The position numbers and the translations under genes are program-made. A stretch of 34,870 bases of DNA, from NCBI RefSeq assembly GCF_003205575.1, contig NZ_PYBW01000140.1, forward strand, positions 1 to 34,870. Direction: 5' to 3'. The notes beneath the pieces are model-generated. The model was not told the DNA's origin. It saw only the letters and a list, made by a program, of their open reading frames with translations, and ran no database searches. Shown one piece after another: positions 7,332-14,706 of the stretch. The number at the start of each line of letters is the position of its first letter. Positions within the stretch are counted from its first letter, which is position 1. Source of the stretch: Streptomyces tateyamensis (lineage in GTDB: Bacteria; Actinomycetota; Actinomycetes; Streptomycetales; Streptomycetaceae).

Positions 7332-8890
7332 GGCTGCTCGCTCTCTTGAGTGGGGACCGTGTGCCGCCGGTGGGTGGCGGCGCGGTCGACCTTGCCGCTC
7401 GCGGTGTGCGCGAGTTCGGCGACGACGGTGATCCGGCTGGGCACCAGGTGGTCGGGCACCCGGCTGCGCAGGTGGGCCCGGAGCGCGGTGCGCAGGGTCT
7501 GCGGATCGGCGTTGCCGCGCCGCGGGACGACGTAGGCGACCAGCGCCGAGCGGCCGGCCAGGGTGGCCCCGGTGACGGCGGCGGCGCCGACTTCGGGGTG
7601 GGCGGTCAGGTGGGCCTCCACCTCGGCGGGGTCGACCCGGATGCCGCGCACCTTGAGCTGGTGGTCGAGCCGGCCCTGGTGGACCAGCAGACCTGCGGCG
7701 TCCCGGCCCACCCGGTCGCCGGTGCGGAACCAGCGCCCGGTGCGGCCGGCCGGGGTGGTGAACCGCTCAGCGGTGGCCTGCGCCAACTCCCGGTAGCCGA
7801 GCGCCAGAGCCGGGCCGCCGATCAGCAACTCGCCCTCCTCGGTGACCAGTTCGCGCACGTGCGGGAGCGGGCGGCCGAGCGGGGCGCCGACCCGGCCGGG
7901 CAGCAGCTCGGCGGCGTGGGTGATCAGGGTGGTCTCGGTGCAGCCGTAGGTGTTGAGCAGCCGGATCCGCGCGGTGTCCAGTGCGTGCCAGTCGGCCAGG
8001 GCGGCCGGGCTGACTGCCTCCCCGCCGATCACCACCAGCCTCAGGCACGAGGGGAGTTGCTCGCCCTGGTCGGTGAGGTGGCGGACCAGCTCGTGCCAGA
8101 AGGCGGTGGGCAGGTCGAGCACGGTGACCCGCTCGCGCGCCACCAGGCGCAGGAAGCGCGGGAAGGAGCCGCTGTGCGCGTCCTGGTCCAGCACCAGGGC
8201 GGCGCCCGCGGTGAGGGTGGGCAGGATCTCCTCGAAGCAGGTGTCCCAGTTGAGCGAGGCGAACTGGAGCACCCGGTCCTCGGGGGTGAGGGCGAAGAGG
8301 GCGCGCAGGGCGGCGACCGTGGTGGAGATGGCGCGGCGCGGGGTGAGGACGGGCTTGGGGGTTCCGGTGGAGCCGGAGGTGAAGAGCAGGTAGGCGGGGT
8401 CCTCCGGGGCCGCAGCCGCAGCCGCAGCAGGGGCCGCAGTCGCAGTCGCAGCCGGGGCCGCTACTGCAGCCGGGGATGCTGCCGCAGCCGGGTTCGGGGC
8501 CGGGTCGGTGAGGTCCAGCACGGTCAGGCCCAGGGCGGCGGCAGTGGTCGCGGGTGCGCCGATCGCGGCGGTGCAGCCGGCGGCGGCCAGCAGGGCGGCC
8601 TGGCGCTCGGCGGGGAACGCCGGATCGATCGGGCAGTACGCGCCGCCGGCGGCGAGCACCGCGAGCAGGGCCACCACGGTGTTCGGCGTGCGGTCGGTCC
8701 AGACCGCGACGGTGCCCGGGTGGTGCCCGATCCGCATTGCCGCGGCGGCGACCCGCTCGGCCAGTTGCTGGTAGCTCAATTCCTGTCCGTGATGCCGGAC
8801 AGCCGGCCGCTCCGGAAATTGCCGCACGCCTTCGGTAAAGGCGTCGAGCAGGTCGGAGGCGTCCGGGGTGATGCCGTCATGGTTTGACAT
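7328..8890 (-). CDS. Stand-alone NRPS adenylation domain
   Basis: A 520-residue amino-acid-adenylating enzyme, first gene of its operon. The P-loop is YLLFTSGSTGTPKP (167-180), the A5 motif NTYGCTETT, the A8 hinge GRLDHQLKVRGIRVDPAEVEAHL region, and the A10 lysine HTASGKVDR. Aligning the A4 segment (211-226, SLNWDTCFEE core) without gaps to canonical domains gives Asp216 at pocket position 235, Thr at 236 and Glu at 239; A5 gives Ile at 278, Leu at 299 and Thr at 301. Asp235 fits an alpha-amino acid, and the buried Glu is compatible with a basic side chain. An Ala/Pro-rich insert (131-162) separates A2 from A3. I chose ATG 8888-8890 because GGGG sits 6-9 nt upstream; the 27 extra upstream codons look non-coding. 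No condensation or thioesterase domain is attached. Confidence 0.88.
   Translation of the reverse strand: MSNHDGITPDASDLLDAFTEGVRQFPERPAVRHHGQELSYQQLAERVAAAAMRIGHHPGTVAVWTDRTPNTVVALLAVLAAGGAYCPIDPAFPAERQAALLAAAGCTAAIGAPATTAAALGLTVLDLTDPAPNPAAAASPAAVAAPAATATAAPAAAAAAAPEDPAYLLFTSGSTGTPKPVLTPRRAISTTVAALRALFALTPEDRVLQFASLNWDTCFEEILPTLTAGAALVLDQDAHSGSFPRFLRLVARERVTVLDLPTAFWHELVRHLTDQGEQLPSCLRLVVIGGEAVSPAALADWHALDTARIRLLNTYGCTETTLITHAAELLPGRVGAPLGRPLPHVRELVTEEGELLIGGPALALGYRELAQATAERFTTPAGRTGRWFRTGDRVGRDAAGLLVHQGRLDHQLKVRGIRVDPAEVEAHLTAHPEVGAAAVTGATLAGRSALVAYVVPRRGNADPQTLRTALRAHLRSRVPDHLVPSRITVVAELAHTASGKVDRAATHRRHTVPTQESEQP
8408..8495 (-). repeat. Hexamer-like low-complexity tract in the adenylation gene
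   Basis: Runs of gccgca and gtcgca units encode the Ala/Pro-rich insert between core motifs A2 and A3. It stays in frame and lies in a surface loop, so it probably arose by slippage and is tolerated. Confidence 0.6.
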
Positions 8891-8942
8891 GCCTACCCCA
8901 AGTAATACCCGCCGAGACCGTGTTCGGCCTCGGCGAATGGGG

Positions 8943-8971
8943 ACTCTACAGACGAACGTACGCACCCACAA
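8943..8971 (-). promoter_or_regulatory. Candidate promoter of the adenylation-to-aminomutase operon
   Basis: On the minus strand, TTGTGG (8971-8966) and TAGAGT (8948-8943) are separated by exactly 17 nt, giving a plausible -35/-10 pair about 53 nt upstream of the ATG. The spacer contains GCGTACG, which is also the core half-site of the inverted repeat at 12907-12927 by the exporter. This suggests, but does not prove, shared control by the GntR-TetR regulator. Confidence 0.45.
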
Positions 8972-9433
8972 TGGGGCTCGTTGCCACTGATCCCAACGGT
9001 TCTGACGGGTGGTCAGCGAGGTGGGGGAAGGTAATTGTCATGCTCGTGAAATTCGGCACCGGGGGAAATTGGGGAGGGAATGCGCGGGCAATTCGGCAAT
9101 TCGTCCATTGTCGGCCGGCGAGTGGTCCGGCGGGGATTCCGCGGTGCGGTCGCTGCTGGTGCGGGGCCTGGGCGGGTGATCGGGTGCGGGGTGTGCGTAC
9201 GCAGATCGTCCGGGGCGGGCGGCGGAGTCGATCTTGCTGAGGTGAATGTGGCGCAGCCTTCTGTCAGCTGATGTGATTTCAGTATCTGAGAGGCTCCGTC
9301 TCACAGCGTGGTTGATCCGCAGGGTCGAGCGGACTGGGGGAGCAGTGGTCGGGCAGGCACAAGTGATGGGTGTGGCTGGGGTGGTGAGCCGTCGGCGGTG
9401 GCCGGTGCCGGGGTTCGGAGCCCGAGGGGCCGG
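8972..9433. other. Intergenic region between the two biosynthetic units
   Basis: About 460 bp with no convincing gene. It is less GC-rich than its surroundings around 9030-9110. Open frames on both strands lack ribosome-binding sites and recognisable proteins. A small inverted repeat TGAGA/TCTCA with a 7-nt spacer is at 9287-9303. The carrier gene at 9434 may end its transcript here, but I see no strong hairpin. Confidence 0.5.
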
Positions 9434-9661
9434 CTAGCCGGCCAGTGCCACCTGGTAGATCTCGGCGAGGGTGGGGGCCTCCAGGATGCGGGCCAGGGAG
9501 ACCGGCCGGCCCAGGCGCTGCTCCAGCGCGCTGAGCAGCCAGATCAGGTGGACCGAGTCCCAGCCGGGGACCTCGTCCAGCCCGCGGGGCAGGTCCTCGG
9601 TGCTGACCGGCATGCCCAACTCGTCGCGGAGCAGGGCGAGGAAGTCGTCGACGGTGTTCAA
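9434..9661 (-). CDS. Acyl carrier protein paired with the FkbH protein
   Basis: A 75-residue carrier protein starting NTVDDFLALLRDELG. The phosphopantetheine site is Ser36 in VPGWDSVHLIWLLSAL, a WDS motif typical of discrete acyl carriers that partner FkbH-type enzymes. The start is a TTG at 9659-9661, which overlaps the fkbH stop as TTGA; no other start fits the helix-1 position. In known systems the FkbH protein loads a D-glyceryl unit from 1,3-bisphosphoglycerate onto such a carrier. The second unit gene order, FkbH then carrier, fits this. What then consumes the glyceryl-carrier is not obvious here. Confidence 0.85.
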   Translation of the reverse strand: MNTVDDFLALLRDELGMPVSTEDLPRGLDEVPGWDSVHLIWLLSALEQRLGRPVSLARILEAPTLAEIYQVALAG

Positions 9662-11646
9662 CGTGGTACCCCCACGAGGTCGGTGCTGAGCTGCAGGTGG
9701 TCCGGAAAGGCCGGGAGTTCGGCCAGGTCGTGGCGGAAGGTGAGCAGGCCGGGCCGGCCCGCGTCGGGTGCGGCGTCGGGCAGGGCGTCGGCTGCGGGGT
9801 CGAGGGTGAAGCCGTAGCGCGGGTAGAAGTCGCGCACGATCGCGTTCTTGGCGCCGGGCCGGTAGCGGCCGAGGACGGCGCCGAGCCCGAGCGCCCGGGC
9901 GTGCGCCAACAGCGCGGCCAGGCAGGCGCCCTCGATGCCCCGGCTGAACACCCGGCAGCTGAGCAGGAAGTTGTCGATCACCAGTTGGCCGGCGTCCCGG
10001 CGGGCCAGCACCAGCCCGACCAGCCCGTTCGATCCGAACCGGTCGCTCGCCCGCACCCCGAGCACCAGGGCGCCCGGCCGCGCGGCCCGGGCAGCCAGCT
10101 CGGCGGGCTGCAACCGCTCGGTGGCCAGGTGGAACTGGTTCGTGCGCAGGGTCAGTTGGGCCGCGCGCGGCAGCTCCTCGGGGGTCAGCGCGGCGAACTC
10201 GACCCGGACCGAGAGCTCGCGCAGGTAGTCGTCGAGCGAGCCGAAGGCGTGCAGGAAGTCCCGGCGGTCCAGCTCTTCGCGGTAGCGGGCCACCCGGGCG
10301 CGGTCCTCGCCGGTCAGCTCGAGCACGTCGAACCAGCCGTCCCGGAGCAGCTTCTCGGCGTGCAGGGCGGGTTCGCCGTCCACCGCGACGGTGGCCACGG
10401 CCGGCAGCGCGTGCCGGACCAGGCCGAGCTCGTACGGGCTGTCGTCCACGAAGACCAGGCTGTCCAGGCCGATGTTGAGGTCGGCCGCCAGCTCGGCGAG
10501 GTTCTGGTCCTTGGGGCGCCAGTTGGCGGTGATCCGCAGCAGGTCGGCCTCGCGCAGGGTCATCCGGGGGTGGTCCCGGAAGGCGGCGCGGACCGGTTCG
10601 GGCTCGTTCTTGCTCACCACGGCCGTCATGACGCCCTGGGCGGCGAGCTGTTTGACGGTGCGCTGGAAGGCGGCGAAGGCCTCGCCCCGGTAGCCGTCGG
10701 CGACCTCGATCCCGTCCGGGCCGTCCTCGCCCAGGGTGCCGCCCCACAGCGTGTCGTCCAGGTCCAGGACCAGGCACTTGCGGGTGCGCCCGGTCAGGTG
10801 CCGGGCCAGGTGGCCGAGCTCCCGGGCGTAGCGGGCGAGCAGCTGGTTGGACAGGTGGGCCTTGGTGTAGCGGGCCAGGCGCGGGTCGCGGGCGGGCAGC
10901 CCCTCGGCGAGCAGCGGGTCCAGGTCGACCACCACCAGGCCCGGGTGGGCGGCGGCGAGGTCGAGCAGCCGGGCGTTGGCCCGGCGCCACAGCGCGCCGA
11001 GCTCGGCGCGGGAGCGGTGGTCGACCAGTTGGCGGGCGTAGGCGGCGGGCAGCGGGAGGGTGTTGAGGACCAGGGTGGCGCGGCTGGTGGCGGTGAAGGT
11101 GGCCACCAGGCGCTCGATCAGGTCCAGCTTGGCGGTCAGCACGGGTGCCAGGTCCGCCGGGCGCCAGGGGAGCGGGGCCTCGTCGAAGACCACCTCGGGG
11201 TCGAGCAGGCAGACCGTCAGGTCCGGCTCGAAGGCGTACAACTCGCTGTCCGGGTCGGCCAGGTCGAAGACGTAGGAGTCGAACTCGCTGACCCGGTGGC
11301 GCAGCAGCAGGCCGTGGCGGGCGAACTCGGCGGCGAGCGCGGGCGGCAGGGCGGCCAGGGTGCCGTGACCGGTCAGCGCGACCGAGAGGATCGGGGTGGC
11401 CGGGTGGGCGGCGAGCACCTGGTCCGGGTCGAGGCGGGCCAGCAGCAGGCCGGTGCGGGCCAGTTCGGGATCGGTGAGGTCGGCGAGCAGGGCGGCCAGG
11501 CGGGGGTACTCGGCGGCCAGGCGGCCGGCGCGGTGCAGGGCGAGGAGCTGGTCGGCGGCGGACAGGTCGGCGGCGGAGGCCGGCCCGGCCGCCGGTAGGC
11601 CGGTGGGCGGACCGGTGGTGGTGCTCGCGGTGGGGGCGGAACTCAT
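9658..11646 (-). CDS. FkbH-type glyceryl transferase/phosphatase (HAD-IIIC)
   Basis: A 662-residue protein. The HAD motif I is CLVLDLDDTLWGGTLGEDG with nucleophile Asp295 and Asp297; motif II is the Ser of AVVSKNEPE; the motif III/IV region contains FVDDSPYE. A GNAT-like domain follows (roughly 490-610, with RTNQFHLATERL and the stretch around DNFLLSCRVFSRGIE). The N-terminal 280 residues match the extra domain of long FkbH-like proteins, with VVVDLDPLLAEGLPARDPR. Known homologues dephosphorylate bisphosphoglycerate and attach the glyceryl group to a carrier protein for methoxymalonyl, tetronate or glyceryl starter units. The ATG at 11644-11646 has GAAGGGAA rather far upstream (about 12 nt). 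It is coupled to the carrier gene by TTGA. It may have its own promoter in 11647-11763 or be read through from the regulator gene. Confidence 0.9.
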   Translation of the reverse strand: MSSAPTASTTTGPPTGLPAAGPASAADLSAADQLLALHRAGRLAAEYPRLAALLADLTDPELARTGLLLARLDPDQVLAAHPATPILSVALTGHGTLAALPPALAAEFARHGLLLRHRVSEFDSYVFDLADPDSELYAFEPDLTVCLLDPEVVFDEAPLPWRPADLAPVLTAKLDLIERLVATFTATSRATLVLNTLPLPAAYARQLVDHRSRAELGALWRRANARLLDLAAAHPGLVVVDLDPLLAEGLPARDPRLARYTKAHLSNQLLARYARELGHLARHLTGRTRKCLVLDLDDTLWGGTLGEDGPDGIEVADGYRGEAFAAFQRTVKQLAAQGVMTAVVSKNEPEPVRAAFRDHPRMTLREADLLRITANWRPKDQNLAELAADLNIGLDSLVFVDDSPYELGLVRHALPAVATVAVDGEPALHAEKLLRDGWFDVLELTGEDRARVARYREELDRRDFLHAFGSLDDYLRELSVRVEFAALTPEELPRAAQLTLRTNQFHLATERLQPAELAARAARPGALVLGVRASDRFGSNGLVGLVLARRDAGQLVIDNFLLSCRVFSRGIEGACLAALLAHARALGLGAVLGRYRPGAKNAIVRDFYPRYGFTLDPAADALPDAAPDAGRPGLLTFRHDLAELPAFPDHLQLSTDLVGVPR

Positions 11647-11669
11647 GGGCGCGGCCGTTCCCTTCGCGA

Positions 11670-11699
11670 GGCGGGGCGCGGCGGATTCCGCGCCCCGCC
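11670..11699 (-). terminator. Hairpin between regulator and fkbH genes
   Basis: A perfect 12-bp GC stem, GGCGGGGCGCGG (11670-11681) with CCGCGCCCCGCC (11688-11699), and a 6-nt loop. It lies 65 nt past the regulator stop and 24 nt before the fkbH start, so it may end the regulator transcript or attenuate read-through into fkbH. Confidence 0.65.
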
Positions 11700-11763
11700 A
11701 CGGTGCCAGGGCCGGCTAAAGGCGGGCTTGCGAGGTGTGGCCGCGTCAGGCTCCGGCTGTGCG

Positions 11764-12807
11764 TCAGTCCCGGGGTTCCAGCAGCGGCGTCAGGCCGTCC
11801 AGGATGCGGGCGAGGGCGAACTCGAAGAGCAGGTCGAGGTCGAAGTCGAAGTCCTCGTGGCCCATCTCGACCATCAGGCGGCTGAACGCCGGGAACCCGC
11901 CGCCGGCCAGCACCTGCAGCATGTCGCCCTCCTGGGCGGCCAGCCACTCCTCCTCGGTCATCGCGGTGCGCCGCTGGTCGTTGGCCTCCATGTCGAGGTT
12001 GACCGCGATGCCGCGGACCAGGGCGAACATCATGATGTGGATGTAGAGCCGGGTGCTCGACTTCAGGCCCGCCTCCTCCAGCGAGGCCAGCACGTACTCG
12101 CCGTGCCGCAGGGCGCCGGGCAGCGGGACCGGGCGGGTCAGCGAGATGGTCTGGGCGAGCCAGGGGTGGCGCCGGTACAGGCCCCACTGGACCCGGGCGA
12201 TCGCCGCCAACCGCGGGCGCCAGCCGCTCAGTTCGGCGGGCGGCAGCGGGACGCCCGCCAGCATCCGGTCGGCCATCAGGTCGACCAGCTCCTCCTTGCC
12301 CGCCACGTGCCGGTACAGGGCCATCGGGGCGACGCCGAGCTCGGTGGCGACCCGGCGCATCGAGACCGGGCCCAGGCCCTCGGCGTCGGCGACGGTCACC
12401 GCGGCCTGCACGATCCGGTCGCGGGACAGGCCCTGCTCGCTCTCCCGGTGCTCGCGGCGGCGGGTGGCGGCGGGTTCGGCGGCAGCCCGGGAGGAGGCGG
12501 GCTTCGCCACGGGCGCCTTGGGGGTGGCCGCCCTGGGGTGCGCGCCGAGGGTCACCGCCGGCTCCAGGCGGTCGGCCCCCGGCGCCACGACCGTGCCCGC
12601 GCCCGGCTGCGAGCGCACCAGCCCCTCCTGGCGCAGCGTGGTGAGCGCCTTGGTCGCGGTGGCCATCGCCACGCCCCACTCCTGGGTGATCTGCCGGGTG
12701 GACGGCACCCGGTCGCCGGGGCGCAGTGCACCACTGGCGATCCGGCCCCTGAGCTCGGCGGCGATCCGCAGGTAGGGCGGGGTGGTGGGGGAGAGCTCGG
12801 TCGTCAT
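11764..12807 (-). CDS. GntR-TetR hybrid transcriptional regulator
   Basis: A 347-residue protein with two DNA-binding domains. Residues 10-75 form a GntR winged helix (PYLRIAAELRGRIASGALRP, then PSTRQITQEWGVAMATATKAL and the wing QPGAGTVV). After a 50-residue Ala/Arg-rich linker, residues 128-172 form a TetR helix-turn-helix (RIVQAAVTVADAEGLGPVSM, then ELGVAPMALYRHVAGKEELV). The rest is a TetR-type ligand-binding helical domain. The family is widespread in actinomycetes next to drug exporters. It faces the DHA2 exporter across 161 bp holding two inverted repeats, so I infer that it represses the exporter until the product binds, and possibly the biosynthetic genes. There is no Shine-Dalgarno sequence before the ATG, and a -10-like hexamer sits 7 nt upstream, consistent with a leaderless mRNA. 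Confidence 0.88.
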   Translation of the reverse strand: MTTELSPTTPPYLRIAAELRGRIASGALRPGDRVPSTRQITQEWGVAMATATKALTTLRQEGLVRSQPGAGTVVAPGADRLEPAVTLGAHPRAATPKAPVAKPASSRAAAEPAATRRREHRESEQGLSRDRIVQAAVTVADAEGLGPVSMRRVATELGVAPMALYRHVAGKEELVDLMADRMLAGVPLPPAELSGWRPRLAAIARVQWGLYRRHPWLAQTISLTRPVPLPGALRHGEYVLASLEEAGLKSSTRLYIHIMMFALVRGIAVNLDMEANDQRRTAMTEEEWLAAQEGDMLQVLAGGGFPAFSRLMVEMGHEDFDFDLDLLFEFALARILDGLTPLLEPRD

Positions 12808-12813
12808 AACAGA

Positions 12814-12819
12814 AGTGTA
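12814..12819 (-). promoter_or_regulatory. Candidate -10 box of the regulator gene, leaderless start
   Basis: TACACT on the minus strand ends 7 nt before the A of the regulator ATG, placing the transcript start at or next to the start codon. No convincing -35 is visible at 17-18 nt. Confidence 0.35.
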
Positions 12820-12865
12820 CTAGTGCGTCTGTGAATCAGGCATCCCCCCGGGTCGAATTTCCCCG

Positions 12866-12895
12866 TTGCATAGGGCAGTGCACTATGCGTACCCT
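12866..12895 (+). promoter_or_regulatory. Candidate promoter of the DHA2 exporter
   Basis: TTGCAT (12866-12871) and TACCCT (12890-12895) are separated by 18 nt, giving a start near 12902 and a leader of about 67 nt. One inverted repeat fills the spacer and a second lies just after the predicted start. Confidence 0.5.
12868..12888. promoter_or_regulatory. Inverted repeat between exporter -35 and -10 boxes
   Basis: GCATAG (12868-12873) and CTATGC (12883-12888) are inverted with a 9-nt spacer that itself contains most of the palindrome AGTGCACT (12877-12884). The position would block RNA polymerase if a repressor bound. Confidence 0.5.
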
Positions 12896-12906
12896 GTACA
12901 CGGAAG

Positions 12907-12927
12907 CGAGCGTACGGCGTACGCTCG
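12907..12927. promoter_or_regulatory. Probable operator of the GntR-TetR regulator
   Basis: A perfect inverted repeat with 9-bp arms and a 3-bp centre; the inner part reads GAGCGTACggcGTACGCTC. It lies just downstream of the predicted exporter transcript start. Its size and spacing are typical of TetR-family operators. Confidence 0.65.
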
Positions 12928-12968
12928 ACCGACTTCGGCTTGCCCGTACCAGACCTGGGGGAAGTGCC

Positions 12969-14561
12969 ATGACCACTCAACTCCTGCCGCAGCAGGCGCC
13001 GTCCACCGCCGGGCGGCGCGCCTGGCTGGCGCTGACCGTGCTGATGCTGCCGCTGCTGCTCGTCTCGATGGACGTGTCGGTGCTCTACTTCGCCGTCCCG
13101 TTCATCAGCAAGGACCTGCACCCGAGCAGCACCCAGCAGCTGTGGATCTTCGACATCTACGGCTTCGTGCTGGCCGGCCTGCTGCTCACCATGGGCGCGC
13201 TGGGCGACCGGATCGGCCGGCGCCGACTGCTGCTCGGCGGGGCGCTCGCCTTCGGCGCGGCCTCCGCCCTGGCGGCCTACGCGGGGAGCGCGGGCACCCT
13301 GATCGCTGCCCGGGCGGTGCTCGGCATCGCCGGTGCCACCCTGATGCCCAGCACCCTGGGCATGGTGCGCAACCTGTTCCCGGACGAGAAGCAGCGCGGA
13401 AAGGCGATCGCCGTCTGGACCGTGGTCACCAGCGCCGGGATCGCGATGGGGCCGGTGCTCAGCGGGATCCTGCTGGAGCACTTCTGGTGGGGCTCGGTCT
13501 TCCTGGTCAACCTGCCGGCGATGGCGCTGCTGCTGGTGCTCGGCCCGGTGCTGCTGCCGGAGACCCCGCGGCTGCGCGGCGGCCGGTTCGACGTGCTGAG
13601 CTCGCTGCTCTCGCTGGGCGCGGTGCTGCCGCTGGTGTACGGGATCAAGGAGCTGGCCCGCACCGGCTTCGCGGTGCTGCCGATGGCCGCCCTCGCGGTC
13701 GGGCTGGCGGTCGGCGCGGTCTTCGTGCGGCGCCAGCAGACCCACCCGAACGCCCTGATCGACCTGGCCCTGGTGCGCAGCCGCGGCTTCGCCCCCTCGA
13801 TCCTGATGAACGTGCTGGGCATGTTCGGGGTGGTCGGGATGGCTATCTTCGTCACCCAGTACCTCCAGTTGGTGCTCGGCATGAGCACCCTGACGGCGGC
13901 GCTGTGGAGCGTGCTGCCGAGCGTGGTGGTGGGCGGCATGGCCCCGGCCGCGGCGGCGCTGAGCGGCAGGCTGGGCAAGGCCCGGGTGATCGCGGGCGGC
14001 TTCGCACTGATGACGGTCGGGTTCGCGGTGCTGGCCACGGTCGGGGCGCACACCGCGCTGTGGGTGGTGCTGGTGGCCGCAGCGGTCTACGCCTCCGGGG
14101 CGATCGCGCTGATGTCGCAGGTCAGCGAGGTGGTGATGGCGGCCGCGCCGGCCGAGCGGGCCAGCACGGCCTCGGCCCTGCTGGAGTCCGGGACCGAGCT
14201 GGGCGGGGCGCTGGGGATGGCGATCCTGGGCAGCATCGGGACGGCGGTCTACCGCTCGGACATCGGCCACCACCTGCCGGCGGGGCTCCCGGCGGGCGCG
14301 GCCGCCCAGATCCGCGACTCGCTCGGCGGCACCGAGGTCTCGGTGGCCCAGCTGCCGGCCGGGGTGGCGGGCGAGGTGCTGGCCGCCGCCCGGGACGCGT
14401 TCAGCGGCGGCATGCAGGCGGCAGCCGTCGCGGCGGCGGTGGTGATGGCGGCGGGTGCGGTGCTGGCGACGGTGCTGCTGCGCCACCTGCCGCGCGCGGC
14501 AGTGGCGGCCCAGGTGGCGCAGCCGGCCGAGTCGGCCGACCGGGTGGAGGAGCTGGTCTGA
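12969..14561 (+). CDS. DHA2-family drug exporter (MFS)
   Basis: A 530-residue membrane protein with about 14 hydrophobic segments, the count of the DHA2 drug:proton antiporter family (EmrB/QacA type). The first helix ends MDVSVLYFAVPFISKDL, carrying the acidic residue of motif D1; GALGDRIGRRRLLL is the conserved cytoplasmic loop 2-3 motif A; GPVLSGILLEHFWWGSVFLVN is motif C of antiporters. The start at 12969 has GGGGGAAG 5 nt upstream; the longer frame opening at 12831 covers the promoter and is not coding. By position it likely exports the product of the neighbouring biosynthetic genes and gives self-resistance. The gene ends at a very strong terminator. Confidence 0.92.
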   Translation: MTTQLLPQQAPSTAGRRAWLALTVLMLPLLLVSMDVSVLYFAVPFISKDLHPSSTQQLWIFDIYGFVLAGLLLTMGALGDRIGRRRLLLGGALAFGAASALAAYAGSAGTLIAARAVLGIAGATLMPSTLGMVRNLFPDEKQRGKAIAVWTVVTSAGIAMGPVLSGILLEHFWWGSVFLVNLPAMALLLVLGPVLLPETPRLRGGRFDVLSSLLSLGAVLPLVYGIKELARTGFAVLPMAALAVGLAVGAVFVRRQQTHPNALIDLALVRSRGFAPSILMNVLGMFGVVGMAIFVTQYLQLVLGMSTLTAALWSVLPSVVVGGMAPAAAALSGRLGKARVIAGGFALMTVGFAVLATVGAHTALWVVLVAAAVYASGAIALMSQVSEVVMAAAPAERASTASALLESGTELGGALGMAILGSIGTAVYRSDIGHHLPAGLPAGAAAQIRDSLGGTEVSVAQLPAGVAGEVLAAARDAFSGGMQAAAVAAAVVMAAGAVLATVLLRHLPRAAVAAQVAQPAESADRVEELV

Positions 14562-14578
14562 CGGGCCGACAGCAGGTC

Positions 14579-14613
14579 GCTGAGGGGGCACCCCGACGGG
14601 GTGCCCCCTCAGC
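14579..14613 (+). terminator. Strong terminator after the exporter gene
   Basis: A perfect 16-bp stem, GCTGAGGGGGCACCCC (14579-14594) with GGGGTGCCCCCTCAGC (14598-14613), and the 3-nt loop GAC. It lies 17 nt past the exporter stop. Confidence 0.92.
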
Positions 14614-14637
14614 ACGCTGCTGCCAGTGCGTGCAGCG

Positions 14638-14658
14638 GAAGTCGGCCGGGCCGACTTC
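14638..14658 (-). terminator. Hairpin after the acylase gene
   Basis: A perfect 9-bp stem, GAAGTCGGC and GCCGACTTC, with a 3-nt loop. It lies 48 nt past the stop of the minus-strand acylase gene, so each of the two convergent genes has its own hairpin. Confidence 0.65.
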
Positions 14659-14706
14659 TGGCGGCTCGTCAAAGCAGGCATCGGCCGGCCGGGCCCTGGT
14701 GCTTGG

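Noticed and set aside
5542..7431. A 629-codon plus-strand frame opposite the amine oxidase gene
   Set aside because: Composition is that of a GC-rich antisense frame; the minus strand holds clear FAD and carrier motifs.
7346..8887. A 513-codon plus-strand frame opposite the adenylation gene
   Set aside because: Antisense shadow; Gly/Arg-rich with no recognised domain.
8884..9240. Plus-strand frame of 118 codons in the intergenic region
   Set aside because: No ribosome-binding site, mixed codon use and no similarity I recognise; it also overlaps the start and promoter of the adenylation gene.
9038..9304. Minus-strand frame of 88 codons between the two operons
   Set aside because: Pro/Arg/Ser-rich without a clear start signal or domain.
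9434..12679. A 1081-codon open frame on the minus strand
   Set aside because: It is a shadow frame rich in Arg, Pro and Gly across the regulator and FkbH genes. Only its last 75 codons (the carrier protein) have protein character.
12804..14681. A 625-codon minus-strand frame opposite the exporter gene
   Set aside because: His/Gln/Arg-rich shadow of a membrane protein gene and it spans the promoter and terminator.
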